From Chamaelirium japonicum (Eukaryota; Streptophyta; Magnoliopsida; Liliales; Melanthiaceae), in the NCBI GenBank assembly GCA_947650365.1, contig CANTAL010000021.1:1364001-1428000 (forward strand): DNA of 64,000 nucleotides. Reading direction: 5' to 3'. This document shows positions 47,860 through 61,000 of the stretch, piece by piece. Numbering within the stretch: position 1 is the stretch's first letter; each line of letters begins with the position of its first letter. The translations under genes were made by a program, and so were the position numbers. The notes below the pieces were generated by a model. That model ran no database searches. It worked only from the letters and a program-made list of their open reading frames with translations, and was not told the DNA's origin.

Positions 47860-50087
47860 TCTTCTTCTTCTTTATTTATCTTTCCGTTCTCTTCTCTCTC
47901 TTTTGTCTTCGTTTCTCGTATCATTTTCTTGTGACTGGTCGGCTGGGCTCGATATTTTCATGCTGATAACGTATTATGAGAAGAGAGAATAAAATAGAAA
48001 GATAAATAATGAGAGAAGAGAGAAGTCTTACTCCAGTCCATTCGCCAAGGGTATAGGTGTAAAGTAAGAAGGAATCTAAATTCCAAAACTCTACTTCTCA
48101 ATAATATAATTAAAACTCTTTATTCTCTTCTCTCTTCTCCCATGGATTAGGGTTTCCTATAGATTGCTTAGGCCCTAAGTAAGCTTACCCTAAAAATAAT
48201 ATATGACCCCTTTAAGGTGGGGCATATTTAGCGGCTCTCTCTTTCTCCTATCTCATAATACGTTATTAACACGAACATGTCGAGCCCAGCCAAGGAGTTG
48301 TAAGAAAACGGAAAGAGAAACAAAGACAAAAGAGAAAAAAAAAGAGAAGAGAACAGATAGATAAATAAAGTGAGAAAAGATAAGAAGTCCTGCTCCAGTC
48401 CATTCACCATGGGTATAGGTGTGATGTTAGAAGAAATCTAAATTCCAAAAATCCACTTCTCAATAGTACCATCTCAATTTTATTATGATTATCATAGTAA
48501 ATTCCAAAACTCTCTTCATTTTAATTAAACAATTAATTTAATTTAAAAAATTATAGTTATATTATCAGTATGAAAATATAAGAAGTCCTGCTCCAGTCCA
48601 TTAGCCACGGGTATAGCTGTGAAGTAAGAAGGAATCTAAATTACAAAATTTTACTTCTTAATATTTATATGATACCTTTAGGAAGGGGCATATTTGATGG
48701 ATCTCTCCTTCTTCTACCTCACAATACATTATCAGTACGAATATGTCGAGCCTAGCCTACCAGTCACAAGAAAACAGAGAGAGAAATAAAGACAGAAGAG
48801 AGAGAAAAAAAGAGAAGAGAAAATGGAGAGAAAAACGACAACAGAAGAGTGAGAAAAAGAGAGAAGAGAACGAAAGGATAAACGAAGAGAGAAGAAGTCC
48901 TACTCCAGGCCATTGGCCACGGGTATAGGTGTGAAGTAAGAAGGAATCTAAATTCCAAAACTCAATATCTTAATATTTATACGATCCCTTTAGGGTGGGG
49001 CACATTTGACGGCTTTATCATTCTCCCATCTCACAATACATTATCAGCAGGAACATGTCGAGCCCAGCTGACTAGTTACAAGAAAACGGAGAGAGAAACA
49101 AAGTAAGAAGAGAGACTAAGAGAGAAGAGAACGGAAAGATAAACGAAGACAGAAGAGAGAAGAAGTCCTGCTCCAGTTCATTAACTACGGGTTTATGCGT
49201 GAAGTAAGAAGTAATCTAAATTCCAAAACTCTACTTCTCAATAATATAATTTACTCTCGTCATTCTCTTTTCTATTCTCCCACGGATTAGGGTTTACCAT
49301 AGATTGCTTAGGCCAAAAGTATACATACCCTATAAATAATAAATAATTTATGACCCCTTTTGGGTGGGGCACTTTTGATGGCTCTCTCTTTCTCTCATCT
49401 CACAACACGTTATCAGCACGAATATGTTGAGCCCAACTGACCAGTCGTAAGAAAACAGATTAAGAAACAAAGACAAAAGTGAAGTTTTGGAATTTAGATT
49501 CCTTCTTACTTCACACCTATACCCATAGCCAATGACTTGGAGTAGGACTTCTTCTCTCTTCTTATTTTATTTATCTCTTTATTCTCTTTTCTCTTCTTCT
49601 TTCTTTTTTGTGGAGTTTTTGAATTTAGATTCCTTCTTACTTCATACCTATACCCATGGTCAATAGACTTGGGCAGGACTTCTTCTTTCTTCGTTTATCT
49701 CTCCATCCTCTTCTTTCTTCTTCTTTCTCTTCTGTCTTCGTTTCTCTCTCTGTTTTCTTTTGACTGGTCTGCTGGGCACTATATATTCGTACTAATAACG
49801 TGTTGTGAGATGGGAGAAAGAGAGAACCGTCACCGTGCCGTACCCTAAAGGGGTTGTATAAATATTAAGAAGTGGAGTTTTATAATTTAGATTCCTTTTT
49901 ACTTCACACCTATACCCGTGGCGAATGACTGGAGTAGGACTTCTTATCTCTTCTTTCTTTGTTTATCTCTCTATTCTTTTCTCTTTTTTTCTCTCTCTTT
50001 TGTCTTTATTTCTCTCTCTGTTTTCTTGTAACTAGTCGGTTGAACTCGACATATTCAAGCTGATAACGTGTTGTTAGAAGAGAGAAG
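47860..50087. repeat. Module array
   Basis: Plus from about 47990 to 49490, then mostly minus. The AT border near 48480-48560 mirrors 8690-8790. No gene is seen. Confidence 0.85.
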
Positions 50088-50150
50088 GAAACCTAAATAA
50101 AATATTTTAAATCTCTCTAGTTTTAATAATTAAATAGAAGTCTGTCCTTA
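50088..50150 (-). repeat. Landmark H, copy 3
   Basis: Same orientation as 44688-44750. There is no counterpart near 8 kb in the left arm, so this copy belongs to a right-arm-specific duplication of about 0.75 kb. Confidence 0.7.
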
Positions 50151-51657
50151 TCTTCTCTATCTTTTGTGGAGTTTTGGAATTTAGATTCCCTTTTACTTTA
50201 CGCTTATACCCATGGCCAATGGACTTGAGTAGGATTTTTTCTCTCTTTTCTTTTCGTTTATCTCTACATTCTCTTTTCTATTCTTCTCTCTCTTCTCTGT
50301 TCTCTTCTCTCTTATTTTCTCTCGTCTGTGGAGTTTTGGAATTTAGATTCTTTCTTACTTCACACCTATACCCGTGGCCAATGGACTAGAGCATGACTTC
50401 TTCTCCCCTTCTCTCTTGGTTTAACTATCTATTCTCTTATCTCTTCTACCTAAATAATTTGATTAAATAATATAATTATTTAATTAAGAGAGAAGCAAAG
50501 ATAGAAGAAAAGAAAAAGAGAGAAGATAATAAAGAGATAACCAAAGAGGGAAGATAGTAGAAGTCCTACTCCAGTCCATTTGCCACAGATATAGGTATGA
50601 AGTAAGAAGGAATCTAAATTCCAAAACTATACAGAAGAGAAAGAAGAAGAGAGAAGAGAACGAAGAGATGAACGATGACAGAAATGGAGTTTTGGAATTT
50701 AGATTTTTTTTCTTACTTCACACCTATACCCATGGATAATGGACTGGAGCAGGACTTATTCTCTCTCGATTTATCTTTCCGTTATCTTCGCTTTTTTTCT
50801 CTCTTCTGTGGAATTTTGGAATTTAGATTCCTTCTTACTTCACACCTATACCCATGGCCAATGGATTAGAGCAGAACTTCTTCTCCTTCAATTTTTGTTT
50901 ATCTCTTAGTTCTTTTCTCTTTTCTTCTCTCTCTTCTGTCTTTATTTCTCTCTTCGTTTTCTTGTGACTAGTTAGCAGGGCCTGACATATTCATGCTGAT
51001 AACATATTGTGAGATGGGATCAAGAGAGATCCATCAAATGTGCCCCACCCTAAAGGGGTTGTATAAATATTGAGAAGTGAAGTTTTGGAATTTAGATTCC
51101 TTCTTACTTCATACCTATTTAATAATTAAATAAATAATTAATTTAATTAAAAAATTATAGTAATATTACTATGATAATCATAATAACGTTAAAATGAGAC
51201 TATTGAGAAGTGGAGTTTTAGAATTTAGATTCCTTCTTACTTCACATATATACCCATGGCCAATGGACTAGAGTAGGACTTCTTCTTTCTTCTCTCTTTA
51301 TTTATCTCTCCATTCTCTTCTTTCTTCTTCTCTCTCTTCTGTCTTCATTTTTCTCTCCGATTTCCTGTGATTGGTTGATTAGGCTTGAAATTTTCATGCT
51401 GATAACGTGTTGTGAGATGGGAGAAAGAAAAGAATGAAGAGATTTAATTATATTATAGAGATGTGGAGTTTTGGACTTTAGATTCCTTCTTATTTCATAC
51501 CTAGACCCATGGCCAAAAGACTGGAGTAGGACTCCTTCTCTCTTTTTTCTCCGTTTATCTCTTCATTCTCTTTTCTCTTCTCTCTCTTCTATCTCTATTT
51601 CTTTCTCCGTTTTCTTGTGACTGGTCGGCTGGGCTTGATATATTCGTACTGATAACA
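50151..51657. repeat. Module array
   Basis: Mostly minus modules with one plus segment (50500-50680) and an AT border near 51120-51190. It includes the third right-arm copy of the AATATAATTATTTAATTAAG segment near 50470. No gene is seen. Confidence 0.82.
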
Positions 51658-51825
51658 TATTGTGAGTTAGGAGAAAGAGATAGCCATCAACCGAGCCCCA
51701 CCCTTAAGGGGACGTATATTATTTATAGGGTAAGTTTACTTAAGGCCTAAGCAATCTATGGGAAACCCTAATCCATAGGAGAGATTCGATGATAGATAGC
51801 CTTCCCATCGAACGATCTTATAACA
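51658..51825 (-). repeat. LTR-like element copy, complete (168 bp)
   Basis: On the minus strand starts TGTTATAAGATCG. It shares rare variants with the mirror copy 6268-6492 (ACGTCCCC after the TATA box; GGGCTCG), but lacks the internal duplication of that copy. Confidence 0.77.
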
Positions 51826-52690
51826 GTTGTAATGTCTTAAATTTTTATAAAGAAAAATATAAATTATTTTTAGAGTAAAAAATTTGGCTGTGACTTATCT
51901 TCCTTCATAACTTTCTATTATTTAATTAATTTAATTAGTTTAATAAATTAAATAATTAAATAAATATTTAATTATATATATAATTAAATAACTAAATTAT
52001 TTAAATTATTTATTTATTATTTAAAAATTAAAATAAACAAATATTTATTTTATTATTTAAAAAAATATTTATTTAATTAAAAAAAATTATTATTTATATA
52101 TTTAAATAATTAACTAATTATTTAAATAATGAGTAAATAGTTATTGAATTATTTTTTTTATTTTATTACTTAAATAAATAATTAATTTTTTAATTAATTG
52201 CAATTAATATTTCATAATTTAATAAAATAATTATTTAATTATTTACTTATATAAAAATTTACTTTATTATTATTTATTTAACTATTAAATTATTTATTTG
52301 TTTTAGTAAATAATCTATTTAATATATTTCTTCACTAAATAAGTTTTTAAATATTTCAATAATTAACTAATTATTTAATTATTTAAAAATAAAATAAAAT
52401 TTTATAAAATAACTAATAAAAAAATAATTAATTAAATATATAATTTAATTATTATTTATTAATTTAAATAAATAAATATTTACCTTGTTTAATTATTTAA
52501 TAATATAATATTAAATAAATAAATAAAATAATAAATTTAATTAAATATTTAAATAAGTAAATAAATTAATTATTATACTAAAAAAAATTTTAATAAATTT
52601 TTTAAATTATTAAATTATTTAATATTTAAATAAATAATTAATTTAATTAAAAAAGTTATTGTAACATTATTATGATAATCATAATAACGT
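51826..52690 (-). repeat. Long AT-rich core 4
   Basis: About 865 bp of A/T sequence, mirror of 5375-6267, ending in the TATGATAATCATAATAACG border. Confidence 0.85.
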
Positions 52691-53427
52691 TAAGATGATA
52701 CTATTGAAAAGTAGAGTTTTGAAATTTAGATTCATTCTTTTTTCACACCTATACCTATGGCTAATGGACTTGAGTAGGACTTCTTCTCTCTTTGCTCTTT
52801 ATTTATCTCTCCGTTCTTTTCTCTCTTCTTCTCTCTCTTCTGTGGAGTTTTGGAATTTAGATTCCTTCTTATTTCACACATATACCTGTGGCCAATGGAT
52901 TGGAGTAGGACTTTTTCTCTCTTCTCTCTTTGTTTATCTCTTCGTTCTCTTCTCTTCTGCTCTCTCTTCTGTCTTCATTTTTCTTTCCATTTTCTTATGA
53001 CTGGTCGGCTGGGTTTGACATGTTCATGTTGATAATATGTTGTGAGATGGGAGAAAGAGAGAGCCGTCAAATGTGCCCTACCCTAAAGGGGTTATATATT
53101 ATTTATAGGGTAAGCTTACTTAGGGCCTAAGCAATCTATAGGAAACCCTAACACATGGGAGAAGAGAGAAGATAACGGAGAGATCTAATTATATTATTGA
53201 GATATGGATTATTGGAATTTATATTTCTTCTTACTTCACACCTATAACCATGGCGAATGGACTGGAGTAGGACTTCTTCTCTCTTCTCTTTTTATTTATC
53301 TCTCTATTCTCTTCTCTCTACTTCTCTCTACTTCTCTCTCTTCTGTCTTCATTTCTCTCTCTGTTTTCTTGTGACTGGTCCGGTGGGATCGACATGTTCG
53401 TACTGAGAACGTGTTATGAGATAGGAG
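52691..53427 (-). repeat. Module array, minus
   Basis: Reverse-complement counterpart of 4646-5374, with two consecutive linker-plus-polypyrimidine units and a TATA core near 53100. Confidence 0.83.
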
Positions 53428-53573
53428 ATTACTTATTTATTTTAAATAATATTTTCTTAATTATTATAAAATATATTTTTTCTTTAAATATTTAAATAGT
53501 ATTATCTCAATGTTATTATTTAAATATTTAAATAATTTATATAAATTTATGAGTATGAAATTTTTTTTATTTA
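53428..53573 (-). repeat. Landmark D, copy 6
   Basis: Inverted AT-rich insert, mirror of 4490-4645; it lacks some of the internal AT sequence of the other copies. Confidence 0.78.
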
Positions 53574-56129
53574 TCTTCTTTTCTCTTCATTTATCTTTCT
53601 ATTCTCCTTTCTCTTATTATTTCTTTTCTGTCTTTGTTTCTTACACCGTTTTCTTGTGACTGGTCAACTGGGCTCGACATGTTTGTGCTGATAACGTGTA
53701 GTGAGAAGAGAGAAGAATAGAGAAGAGAACAGAGAGATAAACCAAGAGAGAAGAGAGAAGTCCTACTCCAGTTCATTCGCTATGGGTATAGGTGTGAAGT
53801 AAGAAGAAATCTAAATTCTAAAACTCCACTTCTAATTAATATAGTTAAATCTCTTCGTTCTCTTCTCTCTTCTCCAATAGATTAGGGTTTTCGATAGATT
53901 GTTTAGGTCCTAAGTAATCTTACCCTATAAATACTATACGACTCTTTTAAGGTGGAGCACGTTTGATGAGTCTCTCTTTCCCTCATCGCACAACACGTTA
54001 TCAACACGAGCATATTGAGCCCAATCGACCATTCATAAGAAAACGGAGAGAGAACCGAAGACAGAAGAGAGAGAAGAAGAGAGAAGAGAAGAGAGAGATA
54101 AACAAAGAGAGAATAAGGAAGAATTCCTGCTTCAGTCCATTGGCCATGGGTATAGGTGTGAAGTAAGAAGGAATCTAAATTTCAAAACACCACTTCTAAA
54201 TATTTATATGACTCCTTTAAGGTGGGGCATGTTTGACGTCTCTCTCTTTTTCCCATCTCACAACACGTTATCAGTACAAACATGTTAAGCCCAGCCGACC
54301 AGTCACAAGAAAACAAAGAGAGAAACAAACACAAAAGAGAGAGAAGAACAGAGAAAATAATAGAGAGATAAACGAAGAGAGAAGAGAGAAGAAGTCGTGA
54401 TGAAGTCCAATAGCCACGGGTATAAATATGAAGTAAGAAGGAATCTAAATTCTAAAACTTTATTTCTCAATAATATAATTAAATCTCTCCGTTCTCTTAT
54501 CTCTTCTCCCATGGATTAGGGTTTCCTATAGATTGCTTAGGCCCTAAGTAAGCTTACCCTATAAATAATATACGACCTCTTTAGGGTGGGGTACGTTTGA
54601 CGACTCTCTCTTTCTCCTATTTCACAACACGTTATCTGTACGAATATATCGAGCCCAGCCGACCAGCCGCGAGAAAACATAAAGAGACATGAAGACAAAA
54701 GTAGAGTTTTAGAATTTAGATTCCTTCTTACTTCACACTTATACCCGTGGCCAATAGACTGGAGAAGGACTTCTTCTCTCTTCTCTCTTTGTTTATATCT
54801 CTGTTTTCTTCTCTCTTTTTCTTTCTTTTTTGTCTTCGTTTCTCTTATAATTTTCTTATGACTGGTCGGCAGGGCTCGACATGTTCGTGTTGATAAAGTG
54901 TTGTGAGATGGGAGAGAAAAAGAGTCGTCAAACGTACCCCACCCTAAAAGGGTTGTATAAATATTGAAAAGTGGAGTTATAGAATTTAGATTCTTTCTTA
55001 TTTCACACCTATACCCGTGGCCAATAGACTAGAGTAGGATTTCTTCTCTCTTCTCTTTTCATTTATCTCTTCGTTCTCTTCTCTTTTCTTCTCTCTCTTT
55101 TGTGGAGTTTTGGAATTTAGATTCCTTCTTACTTCACACCTATACCCGTGTAAGAAGACACTATTTAAATAATTAATTCTTTGTTCTTTTCTCTCCCTTT
55201 TGTCTTCGTTTCTCTCTTCGTTTTCTTGTGACTAGTCGGTTGGGCAAGATATGTTCGTGCTGATAATATATTATTAGATGGGAGAAAGAGAGAGCCGTCA
55301 AATATGCCCCACCCTAAAGGGGTCGTATTTTATTTATAGGGTAAGCTTACTTAGGGCCTAAGCAATCTATGAAAAACCCTAATCCATGGGAAAGAGAGAA
55401 GAGAACAGAGAGATTTAATTATATTATTAAGAAGTGGAGTTTTGGAATTTAGATTCCTTCTTATTTCATACCTATACCCATGGCGAATGGACTGGATCAT
55501 GACTTCTTCTCTTTGCTATATTCGTTTATCTCTCTGTTTTCTTCTTTCTTCTTCTTTCTCTTCTGTCTTTATTTCTCTCTTTGTTTTCTTATGACTGGTC
55601 AGCTGGGCTTGACATATTCATGCTGATAATAAGTTGTAAGATAGGAGAAAAAGAGAGTCATCAAACGTGCCCCACGCTAATTAGATTTCTTCTTACTTCA
55701 CACCTATACCAGTGGCCAATGGGTTGGAGCAGGACTTCTTCTATCTTCTCTCTTTGTTTATTTCCCTATCTCTTCTCTCTTCTTCTCTCTCTTTTATTTT
55801 CCTTTCTCTCTCTGTTTTCTTATGACTGGTCAGTTGGGCTCGGTATGTTCGTGCTAATAACGTGTTTTGGGATGAAGAAAAAGTGAGCCGTCAAATGTAC
55901 CCCACCCTGAAGGGGTCATATAAATATTGATAAGTGGAGTTTTGGAATTTAGATTCTTTCTTACTTTATACTTATACCAGTGGTAAATGGACTAGAATTT
56001 GACTTCTTCTCTCTTCTCTCTTTATTGATCTCTCCGTTCTCTTCTTTTTTCTTCTCTCTCTTCTGTCTTCGTTTCTCTCTGTTTTCTTGTGACTGGTCAG
56101 TTGGGCTCGATATGTTCATGCTGATAACG
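53574..56129. repeat. Module array
   Basis: Plus to about 54690, then minus. Landmarks near 55150 and 55680 match 2945 and 2430. No gene is seen. Confidence 0.85.
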
Positions 56130-56297
56130 TGTTGTGAGATAAAAGAAAAAGAAATCCATCAAACGTGCTCCACTCAAAAGGGGTCATATATTATTTATAG
56201 GGTAAGCTTACTTAGAGCCAAAGCAATCTATAGGAAATCCTAATCCATGGGAGAGATCCGATGGTGGACAGCCATCCGATCGAACGATCTCAAAACA
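56130..56297 (-). repeat. LTR-like element copy, complete (168 bp)
   Basis: On the minus strand starts TGTTTTGAGATCG and ends next to a PBS-like stretch. Its mirror (1926-1981) has lost the middle. Confidence 0.77.
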
Positions 56298-56755
56298 GTC
56301 GTAATATTTTTAATTTTTTAAAGAAAAATATAAATTTTTTTAAAGCAAAAAATTCAGGTGTGCTTCATCTTCCTTCTTTACTTCCTATTATTTAATTAAT
56401 TTAATTTTTTTAATAAATTAAATAATTAAATAAATATTTAATTATCTATATAAATAAATATTTAAATTATTTAAATAATTTATTCATTATTTAAATAATA
56501 AAATAAATAATATTAATATGATTATTTAAAAAAAAATTAAGTTATTTAAAAAAACATTTTATTATTTATATATTCAAATAATTACCTTATTATTTAAATA
56601 ATAAGTAAATAGTTATTAAATTATTATTTTATTTTATTACTTAATTAAATAATTAATTTTTTTATTTATTTCAATAAATATTTCATAATTTAATAAATTT
56701 TTTTAATTATTTAATTATATAGTAATTTATTTAAATTATTATTTTTTGAACTATA
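56298..56755 (-). repeat. Short AT-rich core 4
   Basis: About 458 bp of A/T sequence with the inverted tail. Mirror of 1461-1925. Confidence 0.8.
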
Positions 56756-57935
56756 TCTTCTTCTCTCTCTTCTTTCTTCATTTCTCTCTCCGTTTTTTTG
56801 TAACTGGTCGGTTGGGCTCGACATGTTCGTACTGATAATGTGTTTTGAGATTGAAGAAAGGGAGAGCCATCAAACGTGCCCCACATTAAAGGGATCGTAT
56901 ATTATTTATATGGTAAGCTTACTTAGGGCCTAAGCAATCTATAGAAAACCTTAATCCATGGGAGAGATTCGATGGTGGACAACCATCCGATCTATCGTGC
57001 CCCACCCTAAAGGGGTCGTATTAATCATTTATTTAAATAATTATTAAATCAATTCTCTTAATTAGTAAGCCTACCTTATAAATATTTAATTATATATAAT
57101 TGATTATCGCCACGGGTATAGGTATAAAGTAAGAAGGAATTTAAATTCTAAAACTCCACTTCTCAATAGTAGCATCTCAACGTTATTATGATTATCATAG
57201 TAATGTTACTATAATTTTTTAATTAAATTATTTATTTATTTATTTATTAAATAATTTAAATAATTTAATAATTAAATTTACTAATTAACGTGTTGTGAGA
57301 TGGGAGAATGAGAGAGCCATCAAACTTGCTCCACCCTAAAGGGGTCGTATAATATAATTAAATCTCTTCGTTCTCTTCTCTCTTCTCCCATAGATTAGGG
57401 TTTCCCGTAGATTGCTTAGGCTATAAGTAAGCTTACCCTATAAATAATAAACGACCACTTTAAGGTGGGGCACATTTGATGGCTCACTCTTTTTCTCATC
57501 TCACATCACTTACCCTATAAATAATATATGACCCCTTTAGAGTAGGGCACATTTATGGCCCTTGTTTTCTCCCTTCCCACAACATGTTATCAGTACGATA
57601 ATATTTAGCCCAGCCGACCAGTCACAAGAAAATGGAGAGAGAAACAAAGACAAAAGAGGAGTTTTGGAATTTAGATTCCTTCTTACTTCACACTTATACC
57701 CGTGGTCAATGGACTGGAGCAGGACTTCTCTCTTCTCTCTTCATTTATCTCTCTGTTCTTTTCTTTCTTTTTCTCTCTTATCTCTCCGAAGAGAGAAGAG
57801 AAAATAAGTATTTCTCCAATCCATTCGCCATGGGTATAGGTATGAAGTAAGAAGTAATTTAAATTCCAAAACTCCATAGAAGAGAGAGAAGAAGAGAGAA
57901 TAGAATGAAGAGATAAACGAAGACAGAAGAGAGAG
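56756..57935. repeat. Module array with landmark K
   Basis: A minus module with a truncated LTR-like copy, landmark K at 57022-57112, AT border near 57175-57230, then plus and mixed modules. Reverse-complement counterpart of 0.27-1.45 kb. Confidence 0.82.
57022..57112 (-). repeat. Landmark K, copy 4
   Basis: Inverted copy with AATTATATATAATT; mirror of 1104-1190. Confidence 0.75.
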
Positions 57936-58016
57936 ATATGACTGGTCGCTGGGCTCGATAGTAAGAAGTGGCACACCCGAATTGCTTAGGCCCTAAGTTC
58001 AAATATTAAGAGATAC
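57936..58016 (-). repeat. Landmark A, copy 4
   Basis: CTAAGTTCAAATATTAAGAG with the PBS-flank fragment; mirror of 195-272. Confidence 0.8.
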
Positions 58017-61000
58017 CCTAATCTATGAGAGAAGCAAGAAGTGAACCGAGAGATTTAATTATATTATTGAGAAGTGGAGTTTTGTAATTTATATTTCTTC
58101 TTACTTAATACATGTACCCATGGATAATGGACTGGAGCAAAACTTCTTCTCTCTTCTTTCTTCTATTATTTCTCAATTCTATTCTTTCTTCTTCTTTTCT
58201 CTCACAATATGTTATTAGTATGAACATGTCGAGTCCAGCCGACCACTATTTAAAATTTAACTAAATTATTTAAATATATTATTTAAATTATTTATCTCTC
58301 TATTCTCTTCTCTCTTCTTCTCCCTCTTCTGTCTTTGTTTCTCTCTCCGGTTTCTTATGACTAGTCGGTTGGGCTCGATATATTCGTGCTGATAACGAGT
58401 TGTGAGAAGAGAAAAGAAGAAAGAAAAGAAGGGAGAGATAAACAAAGAAAGAATAGAGAAGAAGTAATGCTCTAGTCCATTCGCCTTGGGTAAAGGTGTG
58501 AAGTAAGATGGAATCTAAATTCCAAAATACCACTTCTAAAAAATATAATTAAATCTCTCCATTCTTTTCTCTCTTCTCCCATGAATTAGGGTTTCCCATA
58601 GATTGCTTAGGACCTAAGTAAGCTTACCCTATAAATAATATATGAACCCTTTAGGGTGGTGCACGTTTGACGGCTTTTCCTTTCTCCCATCTAATAACAC
58701 GTTATCAGCATGAACATATCGAGCCCAGCTGACCAGTCGTAAGAAAACAGAAAGAGAAATGATGACAGAAGTGGAGTATTGGAATTTAGATTCCATCTTA
58801 CTTCTCACCTATACCCTTGACCAATAGACTAGAGTAGGACTTTTTCTCTCTACTCTCTTTGTTTATCTATCCGTTCGTTTTCTCTTCTTCTTTCACTTCT
58901 GTCTACGTTTCTCTATCTGTTTATTGAGAGAGGAAGAGGAGTCTAACGAAGACAGAAGAGACATAAGAAGCGAGAAGAGAACGGAGAGATAAATAAAGAG
59001 AGAAAAGAGAGCTTCACACCTATACTCGTGGCCAATGGACTGGAGCAGGACTTCTTCTCTCTTCTCTCTTTATTTATCTCTCCGTTCTCTTCTCTCTTCT
59101 TCTTATTATTCTATCTTCATTTCTCTATCCATTTATAGAGAGAAGAAGTGGAGTTTAACGAAGACAGAAGAGAGATAAGAAGTGAGAAAATAACAGAGAG
59201 ATAAATAAAGGGAGAAGAGAGAAGATGTCCTGCTCCAGTCCATTGGCCACGGGTATAGGTGTGAAGTAAGAAGGAATCTAAATTCCAAAACTCCACTTCT
59301 ATCTTTATTTCTCTCACTGTTTCTTGCGATTGGTCGGCTGGACTCGACATATTCGTGTTGATAAAGTATTATAAGATGGGAAAAAGAGAGAGCCATCAAA
59401 CGTGCCGCACCCTAAAAAGGTCGTATATTATTTATAGAGTAAGCTTACTTAGATACTATGCAATCTATGGGAAACCCTAATCCATAGAAGAAGAGAGAAG
59501 AGAACAAAGAGATTTAATTATTTTATTAAGAAGTGGAGTTTTGGATTTTAGGTTCCTTCTTACTTCACACCTATACCCATGGCGAATGGACTACAACTAG
59601 ACTTTGTCTCTCTTGACTTTTTATTTATCTCTTAGTTCTCTACTCTCTTCTCATAACACATTATCAATACGAATATATTGAGCCTAACCGACCAGTCAGA
59701 AGAAAATAGAAAGAGAAAGAGAAATGATGATAGAGAGAGAGAAGATAACGGAGAGATAAACAAAGAGAAAAGAGAGAAGAAGTCCTGCTCTGGTCCATTG
59801 GCCATGGGTATAGCTGTAAAGTAAAAGGAATCTAAATTCCAAATTTCCATAGAAGAGAGATAAGAAGAGAGAAGAGAACGAAGAGATAAATGAAGAGAGA
59901 AGAGAGAAGAAGTCATACTCTAGTTCATTGGCCACGGGTATAGGTGTGAAGTAAGAAGGAATCTAAATTCCTAAACTCCAATTCTGTCTTCGTTTCTCCC
60001 TCCATTTTCTTGTGACTGGTCATCTGGGCTCGATATGTTCATACTGATAAGCTTACTTAGGGCCTAAGTAATCTATAGGAAATCCTAATCCATAGGAGAG
60101 ATCCGACGATGGACAGCCATCCTTCTTACTTCACACCAATACCTGTGGCCAATAGAATTAAGTAAGACTTCTTCTCTCTTCTTTCTTTGTTTATCTCTCC
60201 GTTCTCTTCTCTCTTTTTCTTTCATCTCATAACACGTTATCAGTATGAACATATTATGCCCAGTCGACCAGTCACAAGAAAACAGAGAGAGAAACAAATT
60301 CAGTAGAGAGAGAAGAAGAGAGAAGAGAACAAAGAGATAAACGAAGAGAGAAAAGAAAAAAGAGAAAAGATAAAAAGTCATGCTCAAGTACATTGGCCAT
60401 AGGTTTAGGTGTGTTGTAAGAAGGATGGATGTCCACCATCGAATCTCTCCTATGGATTTGGATTTCCCATAGATTGCTTTGGCCCTAATTAAGCTTTTCT
60501 TATAAATAACATATGACCCCTTTAGGGAGGGGCACGTTTGATAACTTTCCCTTTCTCTCATCTCAGAACATGTTATCAGTACAAAAATATCAAGCCCAGC
60601 GGACCAATCACAAGAAAACAGAGAGAGAAACGAAGATAGAAATGAAGTTTTTGAATTTTGATTCCTTCTGACTTCACACTTGTAGCCGTGGCCAATGGAT
60701 TGGAGCAGGACTTTTTCTTTCTTCTCACTTTATTTATCTCTCCGTTCTCTTCTCACTTCTTCTCTCTCTTCTATGGAATTTCGGAATTTAAATTCATTCT
60801 TACTTCACACCTATACCTGTGGCTAATGGACTAGAGTAGGAAATCTTCTCTCTTCTTTCTTCGTTTATCTCTCTATTCTCTTTTCTCTTCTTCTCTCACT
60901 TCTGTCTTTGTTTCTCTCTCCATTTTCTTATGATCAGTCGGCTGGGCTCGATATGTTCATGCTAATAATATGTTATGACAAGTGAGAATAAAATGGAGAG

